Part shown: positions 14,623 through 32,736 of the stretch, one piece after another
Position numbering within the stretch: the first letter of the stretch is position 1
Layout of the letters: every line of letters begins with the position of its first letter
NCBI RefSeq assembly: GCF_037975245.1
Contig: NC_092569.1
Coordinates: 963,001-1,027,000 of the forward strand
Length of the DNA stretch: 64,000 nt
Reading direction: 5' to 3'
Source: Apostichopus japonicus
Lineage: Eukaryota; Echinodermata; Holothuroidea; Aspidochirotida; Stichopodidae
Made by a program: the position numbers and the translations under genes
Notes under the pieces: model-generated
What the model saw: only the letters and a program-made list of their open reading frames with translations
The model's database searches: none
Told to the model about the DNA's origin: nothing

Positions 14623-17607
14623 CATAAAGATATTACGTCATTAAGGAAACTGACCCCCCCCGCCCCCCCCCAAAAAACATACAAATTTACAAAACCGAGT
14701 GAATACTTTTCATGCTATATTTATAAATGATAATAAAGACTTTAATAGCCTAGTGATTTTTGTTTGTTTTGTGTTTTTGGCACATTCTTGATGTACATTT
14801 GGACAAAACAAACATTTGAATACATAAAAGTTTAGTTAGTAGACTAAGAGTTGATAATTGTTTATTTTGACGTCGATATAACAATAATTAAAAGTCACTT
14901 ATACATTCGGCATCAATAGAAATACCAGTCAGTTGCTAAGAAGCCATTTCACATTTCCAGACTGCGCACGCGTAAAGCGCGAGCATATAAATTAGACACA
15001 CAGAACTAAGAAGGCACCCTTTACGCCCACCATATTATCAAATTGTTAAATCTCTTCTTATAATAATTCAAATGTGATAGTAAATAAGTTTATCTGTAAA
15101 TAAGTTCATCATTTTTATCCTTAGATTATCAAAGAGTTAAGAGTTTCCTCGTAGCTTTCCACCCAATGAAATACTTCGCCGAGGTGTTTATGTGACCGGT
15201 AGGCTTTGTCACGATGGAAACGAAACCATGTAAAGAAATTCTGGCTGATTCTGTGGCATTTGATAACTAGCTCATGTTCCGATGGTGTAATATTTTGAAT
15301 AATAATGATAATTTCATGTTTATTGATCATGATTAGAGGAACAATATTTTGCTAAATTGTATGCAGTCACCACAGCAATGGTGCTTCATATTGCAGTGAA
15401 TTTTGGTGAACTGAATCCGTGGACTATGGAACGCCAAAACCGACAAAAATTCCATAATGGACTGCCCCGAACAGATAGAATTATTTGTTAGAAGCAGCTG
15501 GTCGTCGGATTTTATTTATATCATAAAACCAACACTTGTATGGTTACTTAAACCCGCGAAAAACATTCTTCAATTTAATGACAGGTTACTCGGTATATAT
15601 ATACTGTAGCACATTCGCGTAAATGGTACATGGTGGTTTACTGTATATGTGCAAATCATCTTGTTTACTGAAATAACTTCAACAAAGCAAATAAGCAAAT
15701 CTTACAGAGGACAATAGCACCAACTTGGGATAATTCGTACTATTTGCGGTATATTAATGGCAAGCTTTATAGCACTTGTACTGACAGTATGAACAGTAGG
15801 AATATCATATTTCTATGAGATGAAGGTAGGAACTATACATACTGTCAGTATGAGTACTGTCAGTACGAGTGCTTTGAGGCGTGATATGGGAGACAGTGAT
15901 ATGGGAATACAGTGGTATTAGCATTATAATCAGACAAAGGTTAGGACTGTTCATACTGTCAGTACGAGTGCCGCCCGGTGCCACCCAGTCTATACTGTAC
16001 TGTCATATGCCCCGCTTCAGAGCACTCGTATTGTAAGTACGAGCAGTATGAATATCATGTTTCTATCAAGGTCAGGAACTGTATGTACTGACAATATCAG
16101 TGCTTTGAAACATGATATTGGAGGACAGTTTAGAGAGGTATGAGCATTAGGAAATTGTCCCAACTGGCTGGCCATTCAGAACTATTCCTTCCCTTTCCTT
16201 TTGCTCCTGTCCGAAGGTATAAAAACTATTGAAATAATAAATTTGGCGTCGACTATATGTGCTTCGTTATTAATCCTGGATAAAAATTGGTTCCGGGATA
16301 AAAGTTGGTCTCAGCTGAATGTTATTCTAAATTACGTAGGATTCAATTGGATGACGTCATAGCGTGGGTCAATCTGCCACCTTTAAAACGGTATCACTTG
16401 ACACTAAATTGTTGATTTTCCCAGGCGACTGTCCAGTGCCATGGAAGGAAATATCCATCCAGAAGATGTAATTTACAACTGCTAAGCACTGCTTGGGTAC
16501 ACAATTCCTCGCTTTTATTAATAACATTAACATAAGGACTGGCGGAAAGACATCAGCTGCTCAGATGCATGAATTATATAAAACAGGATAAAATGGCAAT
16601 CAGCACCTGAAGAAAAAATATAAATTATAACAATATCAGAAATTATTTTATATATCCATAGAAGAGACTTTTATTTTCGAGAGGAGGAACGAAGTGAATG
16701 TTCAGGTGCATTTAAAACTCAAAAGTCTGGCTCATTGGAAGGGACTTGCCATTCCGATGACACTTAAACCTCGTGACTTTTCCGGACTAAACTCAAGTGA
16801 TACAAACACAAAATGTCTGGGAACAATTTGGAGAGCAAAGACCTCCATGAAAGTACTTCTAGCAATTATAGCGTGCTATAAATTTGGGCAGTATACTGAC
16901 TACCTTTAAGTACACGGCACCATAATTTTGTTCCCACCCTTAATTTTGTTCGTTAACTGTGAAATGATGATAATACGTTATATTTACCGTTACCATACTT
17001 GAAAGGCTGAAACAACTAGATGCTTTATTATTTGGTGTTGTCGGTGGGATTGTTGACGTCATGATTTCAAAATCAACTGAAAAATACAAAATAACCGAGA
17101 AAAGAAAAAGAATTATGATACCTGAAATCAGCGATAAGTTTCATAAAAGTTTATAGCAGTGAGAGGGACCATAACGTGACGAAAAGTGAAGCGTCGCCAT
17201 ATGGTACCAGCTTTTAAAGGCGGAGCCTATCTTGCTCAGTTTACATATTGTGGAAATATGTGAACGATTGTCACATGATTATGATTAAACTATATAGAGA
17301 CATTGAAACAGTCAAAACTGACTTCAATTAACTAATATATGTCTCTAGAGTTTGATGGGTCGTGGCCATTTTAGCAATTGATTTTGCTATAAAAAACCTT
17401 TTAAATGAAGTGATCGGATGCATCCACAGATACAAAGATTCAAAAACAGTTATGTTCAACTGATGACAATTTCTTACCATTTTTAGAACATTGTTGAAAA
17501 GGACCAAACATTTGATGTATACTGGATCTTTGAAAATATGTCAGTTTCGCAAAATAATGTTTGGTTTTCATGCCCATAAAGGGAATTTTCGTTTAAAGTA
17601 TTCTTAC
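14623..17607. other. DNA downstream of the last recognised exon of gene B
   Basis: No confident exon. It holds poly-C near 14653-14669 and a MITE copy at about 15720-16168 (listed). Gene B needs a 3' terminal exon, which should lie in this stretch or further left; one weak candidate near 15120-15260 was considered and rejected. Confidence 0.35.
15720..16168. mobile_element. MITE, TIR CCAACTTGGGATAATTC, large copy
   Basis: Left end CCAACTTGGGATAATTC and right end GAAATTGTCCCAACTGG are imperfect inverted complements. The interior is made of repeated TACTGTCAGTA(T/C)GAGT and AATATCAT(A/G)TTTCTAT words. A shorter relative with the same ends and a GTACTGTCAGTATGAGTGCT core lies at about 55600-55737 in the BSDC1 intron. 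Confidence 0.65.
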
Positions 17608-25061
<7,454 letters not shown>

Positions 25062-26630
25062 TAAAGTCTGCCTAGTAAACTATACCAGTAGACCCAGGCT
25101 CACCGCTGTCCAACACAGTTTAAGTGCCCTTTGAATGATGTTGGCCAGTAATGACCGCCTGGAGAGCTATAGCCCACGCTGTATTATATATTTGTCGAGA
25201 TTCCACCCGGCAAAATAGTCAACGGCTGTAACGGCTGACGCTGTAATCTATTCTAGTTAGAAAGCCAGTTTCACGATTATGCAAAGCTACATGCATGGTT
25301 AAAAATCTCGGATATCCACGTTAAATAATGATTAACTGCGACAATTTCTCTGCAAGCAAAACAGTAGTATTTATCTTGAAACGAATGGTTTGCTGTTGTT
25401 GTTGTTGTGAAAGGCTTAGCTCATGAAAGGCCTATATCCTTGGGTTGGGAATAATCCCCGGCTTTCCACATACATAGAAAATAATAAAAAACAAGAAATC
25501 CTTGCAATATGTAGCATGAATATCTGCAATCCTCTGTCTTCGAACGTTCGCATCACTTTAAGTTTACCTCTTAGTGCTGATTTGTTGTTGAAACGTCTGA
25601 GTAAAACGGTATAAACAGTTCACATGCGTGACTAACCAGTTGGAATTTATCGCAAAAATGGATGTACAGATAGTACGCACTTATGTTACATATGTTTACT
25701 CAATAGGCTGCATATTTGTCTGCTTTTTGCATGGTACTTCTGTGCGTGCTGTTTACTATCGATATATCATGAGAAGAGTTATATGACAGGTTAAAGTATA
25801 TAATTCATTTTGAATATCACTTTCGAAAAATGCCGTTTAATAATGGGATAGGGCTTCCGAGGATCCGCGATGTATGTTTATAGGTGTATTTGACATACCA
25901 ATCCAATGAAACAACGTTTCATCTTAAAGAGTTAGTGTTATTTTCCCACCTTGTATTTGCCATGGCGCGGTTCATCCTTTGCTCGTGGACCGCACCATTC
26001 CACTACTGGTAAGTGCAATTTTTAAGTCGAGAATGGTGCCCACACACTTGTGTCAATGTAAGAAACTCTTCATATTATGGTTTCAGTCAGTTTTAAACGT
26101 GTTTCCAGATACACTCTGATTACAACCATTGTATTTGATGGTATTTTAAACTTGTTGTCTTGAGTTGTCTTGAGTTGTCGTGAAATGGGCCTGTTGACGC
26201 TAATTAGTATGACCGACTAAAGAGACAAGTGGTTATCAAAAAAAACAACAACAACAACAGGTTGACACATTAGCCGGACACCTCCAATTCATGTGTGTTG
26301 CACATGTATAACTGGCCACCCCAGTCTTTGATCCTGGGTGTATGTGGGGAGAGATGTTGGGAGGGGGATAGCGTTCCATGTATCCAAGTTGCAGCTGGGT
26401 CAAATGATGTTTGCATTACAAATTATAAAGGGCTTGAGCATTTCAAAATTTATCTCATTATTCATTCGTGGATTTTCTGTCATTAACATTGTAGGCCTCC
26501 TTGAGGACCACAGAGACATCATGAAGATTCATAAACGCCGGACAATGGATAGCCAGAATTTGGTTGGGTGGAGGGGTCGAGGCTGGAAACTGGGAGGGGA
26601 ATCACTTCCCTGAAAGGGAAATCACAAATA

Positions 26631-26875
26631 AGGAGTGTTAGCTCAGTTGGTTAATGCTGGTGCCTTTCAATCATAAGGTACCGAGTTCGAGTCATCACTC
26701 CAAGATTAATGTATGTCGTCCAGTATACAGAGTGTCGACAATTGACAATTCATAATCATGGACGTTATATATGTGTCTAAGAGACTGACTTCGGTTAGCT
26801 TGCGGCTTTGATAAGCCAATGATGGCCTCTTCGTAAGTTCCTACTTGCAGGAGGATCTAAAATACATACATACTT
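26631..26875 (+). repeat. tRNA-derived SINE
   Basis: The head reads GGAGTGTTAGCTCAGTTGG (box A, TAGCTCAGTTGG) and, about 30 bp on, GAGTTCGAGTC (box B). GGAGTG at the start can pair with CACTCC after box B, giving an acceptor-like stem. The anticodon arm is imperfect (an eight-base loop), so this is not a functional tRNA. A conserved-looking body (GATAAGCCAATGATGGCCTC, then GCAGGAGGATCTAAAA) is followed by an ATACATACATAC tail. Confidence 0.75.
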
Positions 26876-29694
26876 GGTCAAATGTAGCGCAAAATCTAAA
26901 CTTGTTATTCTAGCGAATTATAACATATATAGAATACAAGGGAGAAACCATAAAAGAGTGAGTGAGAAATTAATTTCGTTCTCATATAGTCAAGGCCGGG
27001 GAACAGTTGGGGTGGTTATCATAGCGGAAGAATGTCTTACACCTTACATCTCTGCCCTCCCCCCTCCCTTTTCTTCAAAGACTCGGCATTGTAATGTGGC
27101 TTAGCCGTTAGGCTATACTGACCTTGCATATACTTGTCTGTCTTTATGAGAAAGCGCCATCGTTTATGTTATTGCGCATTGAATTTGTTAGACTAGCAAA
27201 AAACGGAGCCAGGTCTAGAGAAGACGCTAATAGAGGGCGTCCAACACTTTCCATGTTCGTAAGTTGGCATACGTCTACAGAGCGCCATAGGCGCACCATT
27301 CTCGTCATACAGAGTACATTTAAATCCGCCTATCGTGTAGCATAGGCCTTTTAAAAGCTCCATTGACTTACACACTAAATCATAAAAGTAATGTGGCCTC
27401 TGAGTCTAGTAATAGAAGTTCTCACCAGCTAGACGCCAACCATCACTGGTGGTGCCATTCGTGGTGCCATCAATATTCCGTATTATGAACGTGCAGATTT
27501 GTTGCTATTTAGAGCGTGGAATTTTCGTAACTTATAAACAAACCTATATTTACTCCTTAAAATCTATTTTCATTAGTATCTATTATCGTATACGCTACTC
27601 CTGTGAGGCCTAACCGTGGTCTAAAATTGCATCAATTGACACAAGTTTTGCACCACATGTACATCCATTCATGCTCTTCAATAATAAAAAAAAGAACAGA
27701 TTCTGATTCATAACATATCAAGAAAGATGTTCTACTGCTGCATGCTTTTGGCCCTTTTCCTACGATATGTGAACACACAGGCGGATTGATATAGACCTAA
27801 ATAGGACTATGACACCATCGATAGGAGTTCTCCCTGAGGAAAAGTGTTAAAATCAATAGGGCTCGGGACGTCAATTTAATTTTAAAACAAAGGATATTTT
27901 CTCTTTGTATTTTCACTTGAATGTTAAACGGGAATTGTACCACCGGGAACGAACATGTAAGTAAATTAGGTTAAGACTTAATCAATGAGTATCTTTCCTC
28001 ATATAAACTCATCGTTGCTGCTGAATTAAGAAAGAAATAACAGAAAAATAATCCAGAGGGCCAACAGGTTTAGTGATTCCTTGCCATATTGGGGGAAAGA
28101 TTAGGCAAGATAATTAGTAAAGTAAAACCGTCTTGACAATAGCATATAAACATGAGAAATGTTCAGCATGCAAAAGAAAGGGGGAACAGAAACGCAGACT
28201 TTACTATGGGTGTACATACCACATAGTACGCCCCTCCCCCCCCCCCCGCTCAGTGGTTGTGCTGTTCACCACTAGGGTATTTAAATCACCACGCACTCTA
28301 GCCACCTTCGACAGGGTATCAAAATCCCAAAACAAATAAAAGTACACTTTTAAGAATGTTTTCGTTCTCTTTGTTGTTCTATATCAGACTCCCAATCATC
28401 TTCATATCTATGACGTAATCGTTCATGAAAGTTCATTGGTCCATTACCTTAGATAACTATTATGTATTCAATTCATGAGTGTTCATTGGACCATTTCTGT
28501 ACTAGGAAGCCGTCGTCAGCGTATCAGTAAACAGTGTAAACTAGACCTAAGAACTGCAAACACATTTTGAATTTGAGCAAATTTTTGTTCTTTTTTGTAA
28601 TATTTTTTTTGTATGAATTTGGTGTACATTTCTCATGTGTACTCTAGAGGTCATAGATCATCTACACTATGACGTCACACGTTTGTACGGCGCCACACTT
28701 TTGTACGACGTAACATCCGTACCACGGTAAGAGAATGTATGCTAAGGTTGTTTGGTTGAAACCAAATTGAAAAGCTCTAACAATAAACAGTGACGTAGTT
28801 TGAAAAGCATGTATAATTTGAATACTAATGTACTTTAGTAGCAAACACACACCTCTCCAAATAAGTTAATGATCTCACTCTTAGTCTTAAGAAGACTAAA
28901 CCAAAATCACATTCATTTGCAAAGTAACTTTCATTACAACATTATACGTAAACATATTTAAAATGCTCCAAGACATAAATGTTCTTGATATCCGACACTT
29001 TAACATATAAATTTCATCTTGGTCAAAAAGCTGCAAAACGGCAAGATGTAGCTACTTCATTCGGTTAGTAAAAATTGAAAAATTACTTAAGGCTTGTTCA
29101 AGGTTTCAAGGTATTCATCTTTATGTCTGAAAGCTTGTTTTATTAAGGCAAATTGGCGACGTCCGTTCAACAGAGCAAATTAAGCTTAAGTTTGAACCTT
29201 ATACCAGTAGAGGGTAGGTTGCTTCCCATTCTCCAATAACGTGGCAGCTCGAGCACATTATTATGAAGACAAATTTAGAAGTAAAGCTCATTCTTCTGAT
29301 ATACCCGGTACAGAATGGTAACATATATCTCAATGTCATCACACCGTGGCATGCGCACAATTTCCATCGTCATTCGAGGTAGGGGGGGGGGGGGGGTGGA
29401 CGTTCAGTCGTGGACTTTTGCAAAATCCAAAAATGCTTATTAGCACAACCTTGCGTTTAGACATAATTATAAAACTAATTAATAGTCTCATGAATGCGTC
29501 ATAGGTTCATCCTCAACTACAAACAGTCGGGGTGGTTAAATTGTAAATCACCCCACCCCATCTATGAAATCCGTTGCATGTAATCTTCACCAATAATTGT
29601 CTTAATTGTACATTTTTTTCCATATTTCTTAACAGACTACAAGCTATATATTTTTTTTTCTTAAATACTGCCAATTTCGCCTATCCTTGTTAGC

Positions 29695-30010
29695 ATGACT
29701 CTTCGGGGTAATCACCCGTGATTAAAACAGTTAAAGGGTCTAATCATATATTCTTGTTTGATATTGTCAATGTTATATTTCCTTCTTAGCCATAGGTTCG
29801 TATTGGTGAATTAACCTTGATTCTTGCTTTAAACAGTTAACGGGCTTACCATAGGTTATTGTTTGATACTGTCAATGTTATGTATCCTTCTGAGCTATAG
29901 ATTCGTGTTGATAAATTACCCCAGATTCCAACTTTAAACTGTTAAAGGGGCTAATCGAACGTTCTTGTATGACATTGTCAATGTTCAGTGTATCCTTTCT
30001 ATAGCAGTGA
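29695..30010. repeat. 105-bp tandem repeat, about 2.8 copies
   Basis: CAGTTAAAGGG (29728), CAGTTAACGGG (29834) and CTGTTAAAGGG (about 29939) mark successive units, each followed by a TCTTGT..GA(T/C)A(T/C)TGTCAATGTT phrase. Spacing is 105-106 bp and divergence moderate. Confidence 0.8.
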
Positions 30011-30493
30011 CTAATTACTTCTGGGATTTTATCATAGTGAAAGTCTTTAATTGGGTTGAAGAGCTTGTATCCATATCCACATCACAGCTGCAGGCTAGAA
30101 ATGATTATTTTTCTATGGTTGATTTATTTTTATCAACTAAACCTTCATCTCTCCCCACCTGTCCATCTCGCTATGTTTCTCTTTCTTTGGTTCCTAGCAA
30201 GCACACTTGTAGTTTTCACAGTTCTGTAAAAGCAGATGGGCTCAAGTGTCAGCAATAGCTGTAGAAAATGTAAGTAACCATGGAAACAGCAACGATCTGT
30301 AAAAAGAGACATTTATTAATCAAATTATTTGCAACAATACATTTTATGCCCCCTTGCATTCGCAGAAATCAAACGACAAGAATTGGAAAAAGAAATGAAG
30401 TAATGGAAAAACTGATTTATGTTTCATATGATACGTATATTTTATAGTCATACATTTAAAAATCTGGCATATCCTTTTTGCTTTGGACATATC

Positions 30494-30789
30494 TTAAATT
30501 ATGCAACATTTGATTTCGATTGCAAGGGGTTTTATTTTAATCGAAGAGGGCCTTACATTTAAATAAATAGTCAAAAACCTGAGCGAGGACATCATTCGTT
30601 CCACACCAGACGTGTTGTGTGAGCCTCTTGTTTGCATGTCGTCATCTCTGACGTCACAACAAATAATTGTAAAATTAATCAAGATCGCGGTTACCTTTAA
30701 CAAACCGAAATTCTTTCGTCTTTTTCCACTACTGATAGCCCTGGTTGACATGGCCGTAGCGGACGAGCTCGTCGGAGACAAATCTGTGA
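30494..30789 (-). CDS. Candidate terminal exon of gene A
   Basis: A strong pyrimidine-rich acceptor (ending TTTATATCACAG) precedes an open frame that is phase-compatible with the phase-1 donor of the gene A CUB exon. It encodes VTDLSPTSSSATAMSTRAIS then SGKRRKNFGLLK and continues open to a stop at 30494. The Ser/Thr-rich start followed by a basic patch could be a juxtamembrane or tail region, but no full membrane helix is visible (TAILINFTIICC is short). Adding this exon gives a complete 445-residue frame. An AATAAA on the minus strand near 30311 could serve polyadenylation. The segment may instead end at a weak donor (AAG|GTAACC near 30694). Distance from the CUB exon is 5.5 kb. Confidence 0.4.
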
Positions 30790-32010
30790 CTGTGATATAA
30801 AAATAACAAAAAACAGAAAACAGATATAATAACGAAAATATTAATATATTTTAATGTCAATACACAGTTTCTACCGAACTGTCGCATTTAATACATGCAT
30901 GTGACAACGGCATATGCTTCGTAAAAGAGATTTGTTTCTGAGTTTAATTCATTTCATTTTTCCTAGAGTTTACTTTTGGGGGGTTTTTCTCCGAATTTCA
31001 TTTTCTATTTTGCTGAGTTAATTTTTTGGGGGGGATTTCTGAGTTTAATTGTTCGTTTTCTTGAGTTTAAATTTTCGTCTTTTTCAATTAAGCTTTTCGA
31101 TGTCTGAGTTTAATTTTCTTAATATCCGACTTTTATTGTTCGTGGGGGGTTGGGGTTTTCTTTTATTCTACAGCAGTGCGCGTGCCACTTACCGGATATA
31201 ACTCTAAAAATAGTAAACAATGGTCGCGTGCAGCTGTACCAGTTGCAGGTGGAGGCAGCCAATAGGAAGTCTAAGCACGAGTGGCATGTTGACCAATCAG
31301 CGCTCACAAACCTAGATTTCTTAAAATAGCGGCTAGTTTAACATAACACGATCGAGAAGACTGATTTAGTACCTTGCACAAGAAACTACTGCAGTAACGG
31401 ACGTCCTTCTTCTATTTTTATCGGAGAGCTGCTACTTGTTTTCTGTAAGTTAACTTTGTTTTAATCTTTTATATGCATGACATGAAATAAATTGTTGCAT
31501 GTTCTGACACGTTGGAAGTAACCTAAGAGATGTTTATTCTGTAAGCTGAGAGAATGTTGAATTCATTCTATACCGTGAACGTTACAAGCAACGCAGTTTA
31601 GGGAATTTACAGTCTTGTCGATTGAAATAGCCAACATATTCATAGTAGGGGCCTAGCCTATTTTCAAACTGCAAACCCAATTAATTTATGCCGAAATATT
31701 TATCAATATGCCGTATGATTTATATTTATGACGTATTTTTTGTATTAATTAAGCTATATCATGGGATTGCAGGGATTTAAGTTCGCAGTCCAAGCTCAAA
31801 GTCGAACGTAATTTTAAAGGGCCTAGGCCAGGCCTAAAGTTTACAGAGGCTAGTAACAGTTATATGATTGCTGCTGATTAAGATAATTAGCCTAGCCTAT
31901 GTTGTGTAGTAACAATCAAGATTCTGACCGTTACTTCGCCGGAAGACATTTTTCCTAACCTTGCACAGATTTTTTAAAAACCAGAATCTCGACAGATTAG
32001 TGGTATTTTG

Positions 32011-32336
32011 GGCAATCCTATGTTTTAGCGGCCTAAATTATTCTCGATCAAAACCTACTACATTTGAGAGGCCTACATGATTATACTGTGTACTCATATG
32101 TTTTAGGGGTTTATATTATTGGAGACAAGTTAGATGGCAGGACAATTCGTAGCAAGAGCTTTTTTTGTAAAATAACCTAGACCCCTAAAATGTAGTAGGT
32201 CTAGGAATAATTTAGGCCCCCATAATATATATGTACATAATTAGTACCCCTAAAGGGTAGTAGGTTTTGATTGGGAATAATTTAGGCCCATACAAATTTG
32301 GGGAAATAATTTACGCCGCTAAAACATAGGATTGCC
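32011..32336. mobile_element. hAT-like MITE, 326 bp, with perfect 8-bp target duplication
   Basis: The ends are GGCAATCCTATGTTTTAGCG and its exact complement. The flanks 32003-32010 and 32337-32344 are both GTATTTTG, an 8-bp target-site duplication as made by hAT-superfamily transposases. Inner arms (CCTAAATTATTC, CAAAACCTACTAC) are also inverted, so the whole element can fold back. No coding capacity. Confidence 0.85.
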
Positions 32337-32736
32337 GTATTTTGGCTATTACAGTAAGCCAATTAGGCTAGTCTATCATAATTCATATATATATTTCGAG
32401 TCATTATGAATTTGTGCGTAATTGCAAAGCTGCATAGTTACATATAGCGGTGTAGCTTAGGCTATGTAACTATGGGCAAAAGTGTATTACTATCATATAG
32501 AGCAGAATAATCTGTGAGTGTATCGCTATTAGAATATTTGTTAATTATTGCATAGGCTAATTATAAATGTAAACGTGCAGTCGTCGCCTATTATTCAAGA
32601 GCATAGGGGAAATGTTTAAGTGGCACGACATGAAAATCTTCACCTTTTTAAATTGTTTTATTTATTTATTTAACTATATTATTTTTGTTTTGTTATTCTG
32701 TCATTGCACCTTTCATATTTTATTTTTTTATATGAT

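Larger units (their letters stand above)
25062..30493. other. Intergenic DNA between gene B and gene A
   Basis: No protein-coding exon recognised. It contains the tRNA-derived SINE at 26631-26875, poly-C runs near 27059 and 28231-28247, a poly-G run near 29382, and the 105-bp tandem repeat at 29695-30010. The open frames at 26295-27375 overlap the SINE or have no domain. Confidence 0.4.

Noticed and set aside
15120-15330. Minus-strand frame that could be the terminal exon of gene B
   Set aside because: A phase-compatible frame exists after AATCAG or CCACAG near 15250, but the acceptor has no pyrimidine tract, there is no resemblance to the gene A tail and no membrane helix.
26295-26613. Plus-strand frames of 63 and 91 residues
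   Set aside because: They precede the SINE, lack a domain and show no splice context.
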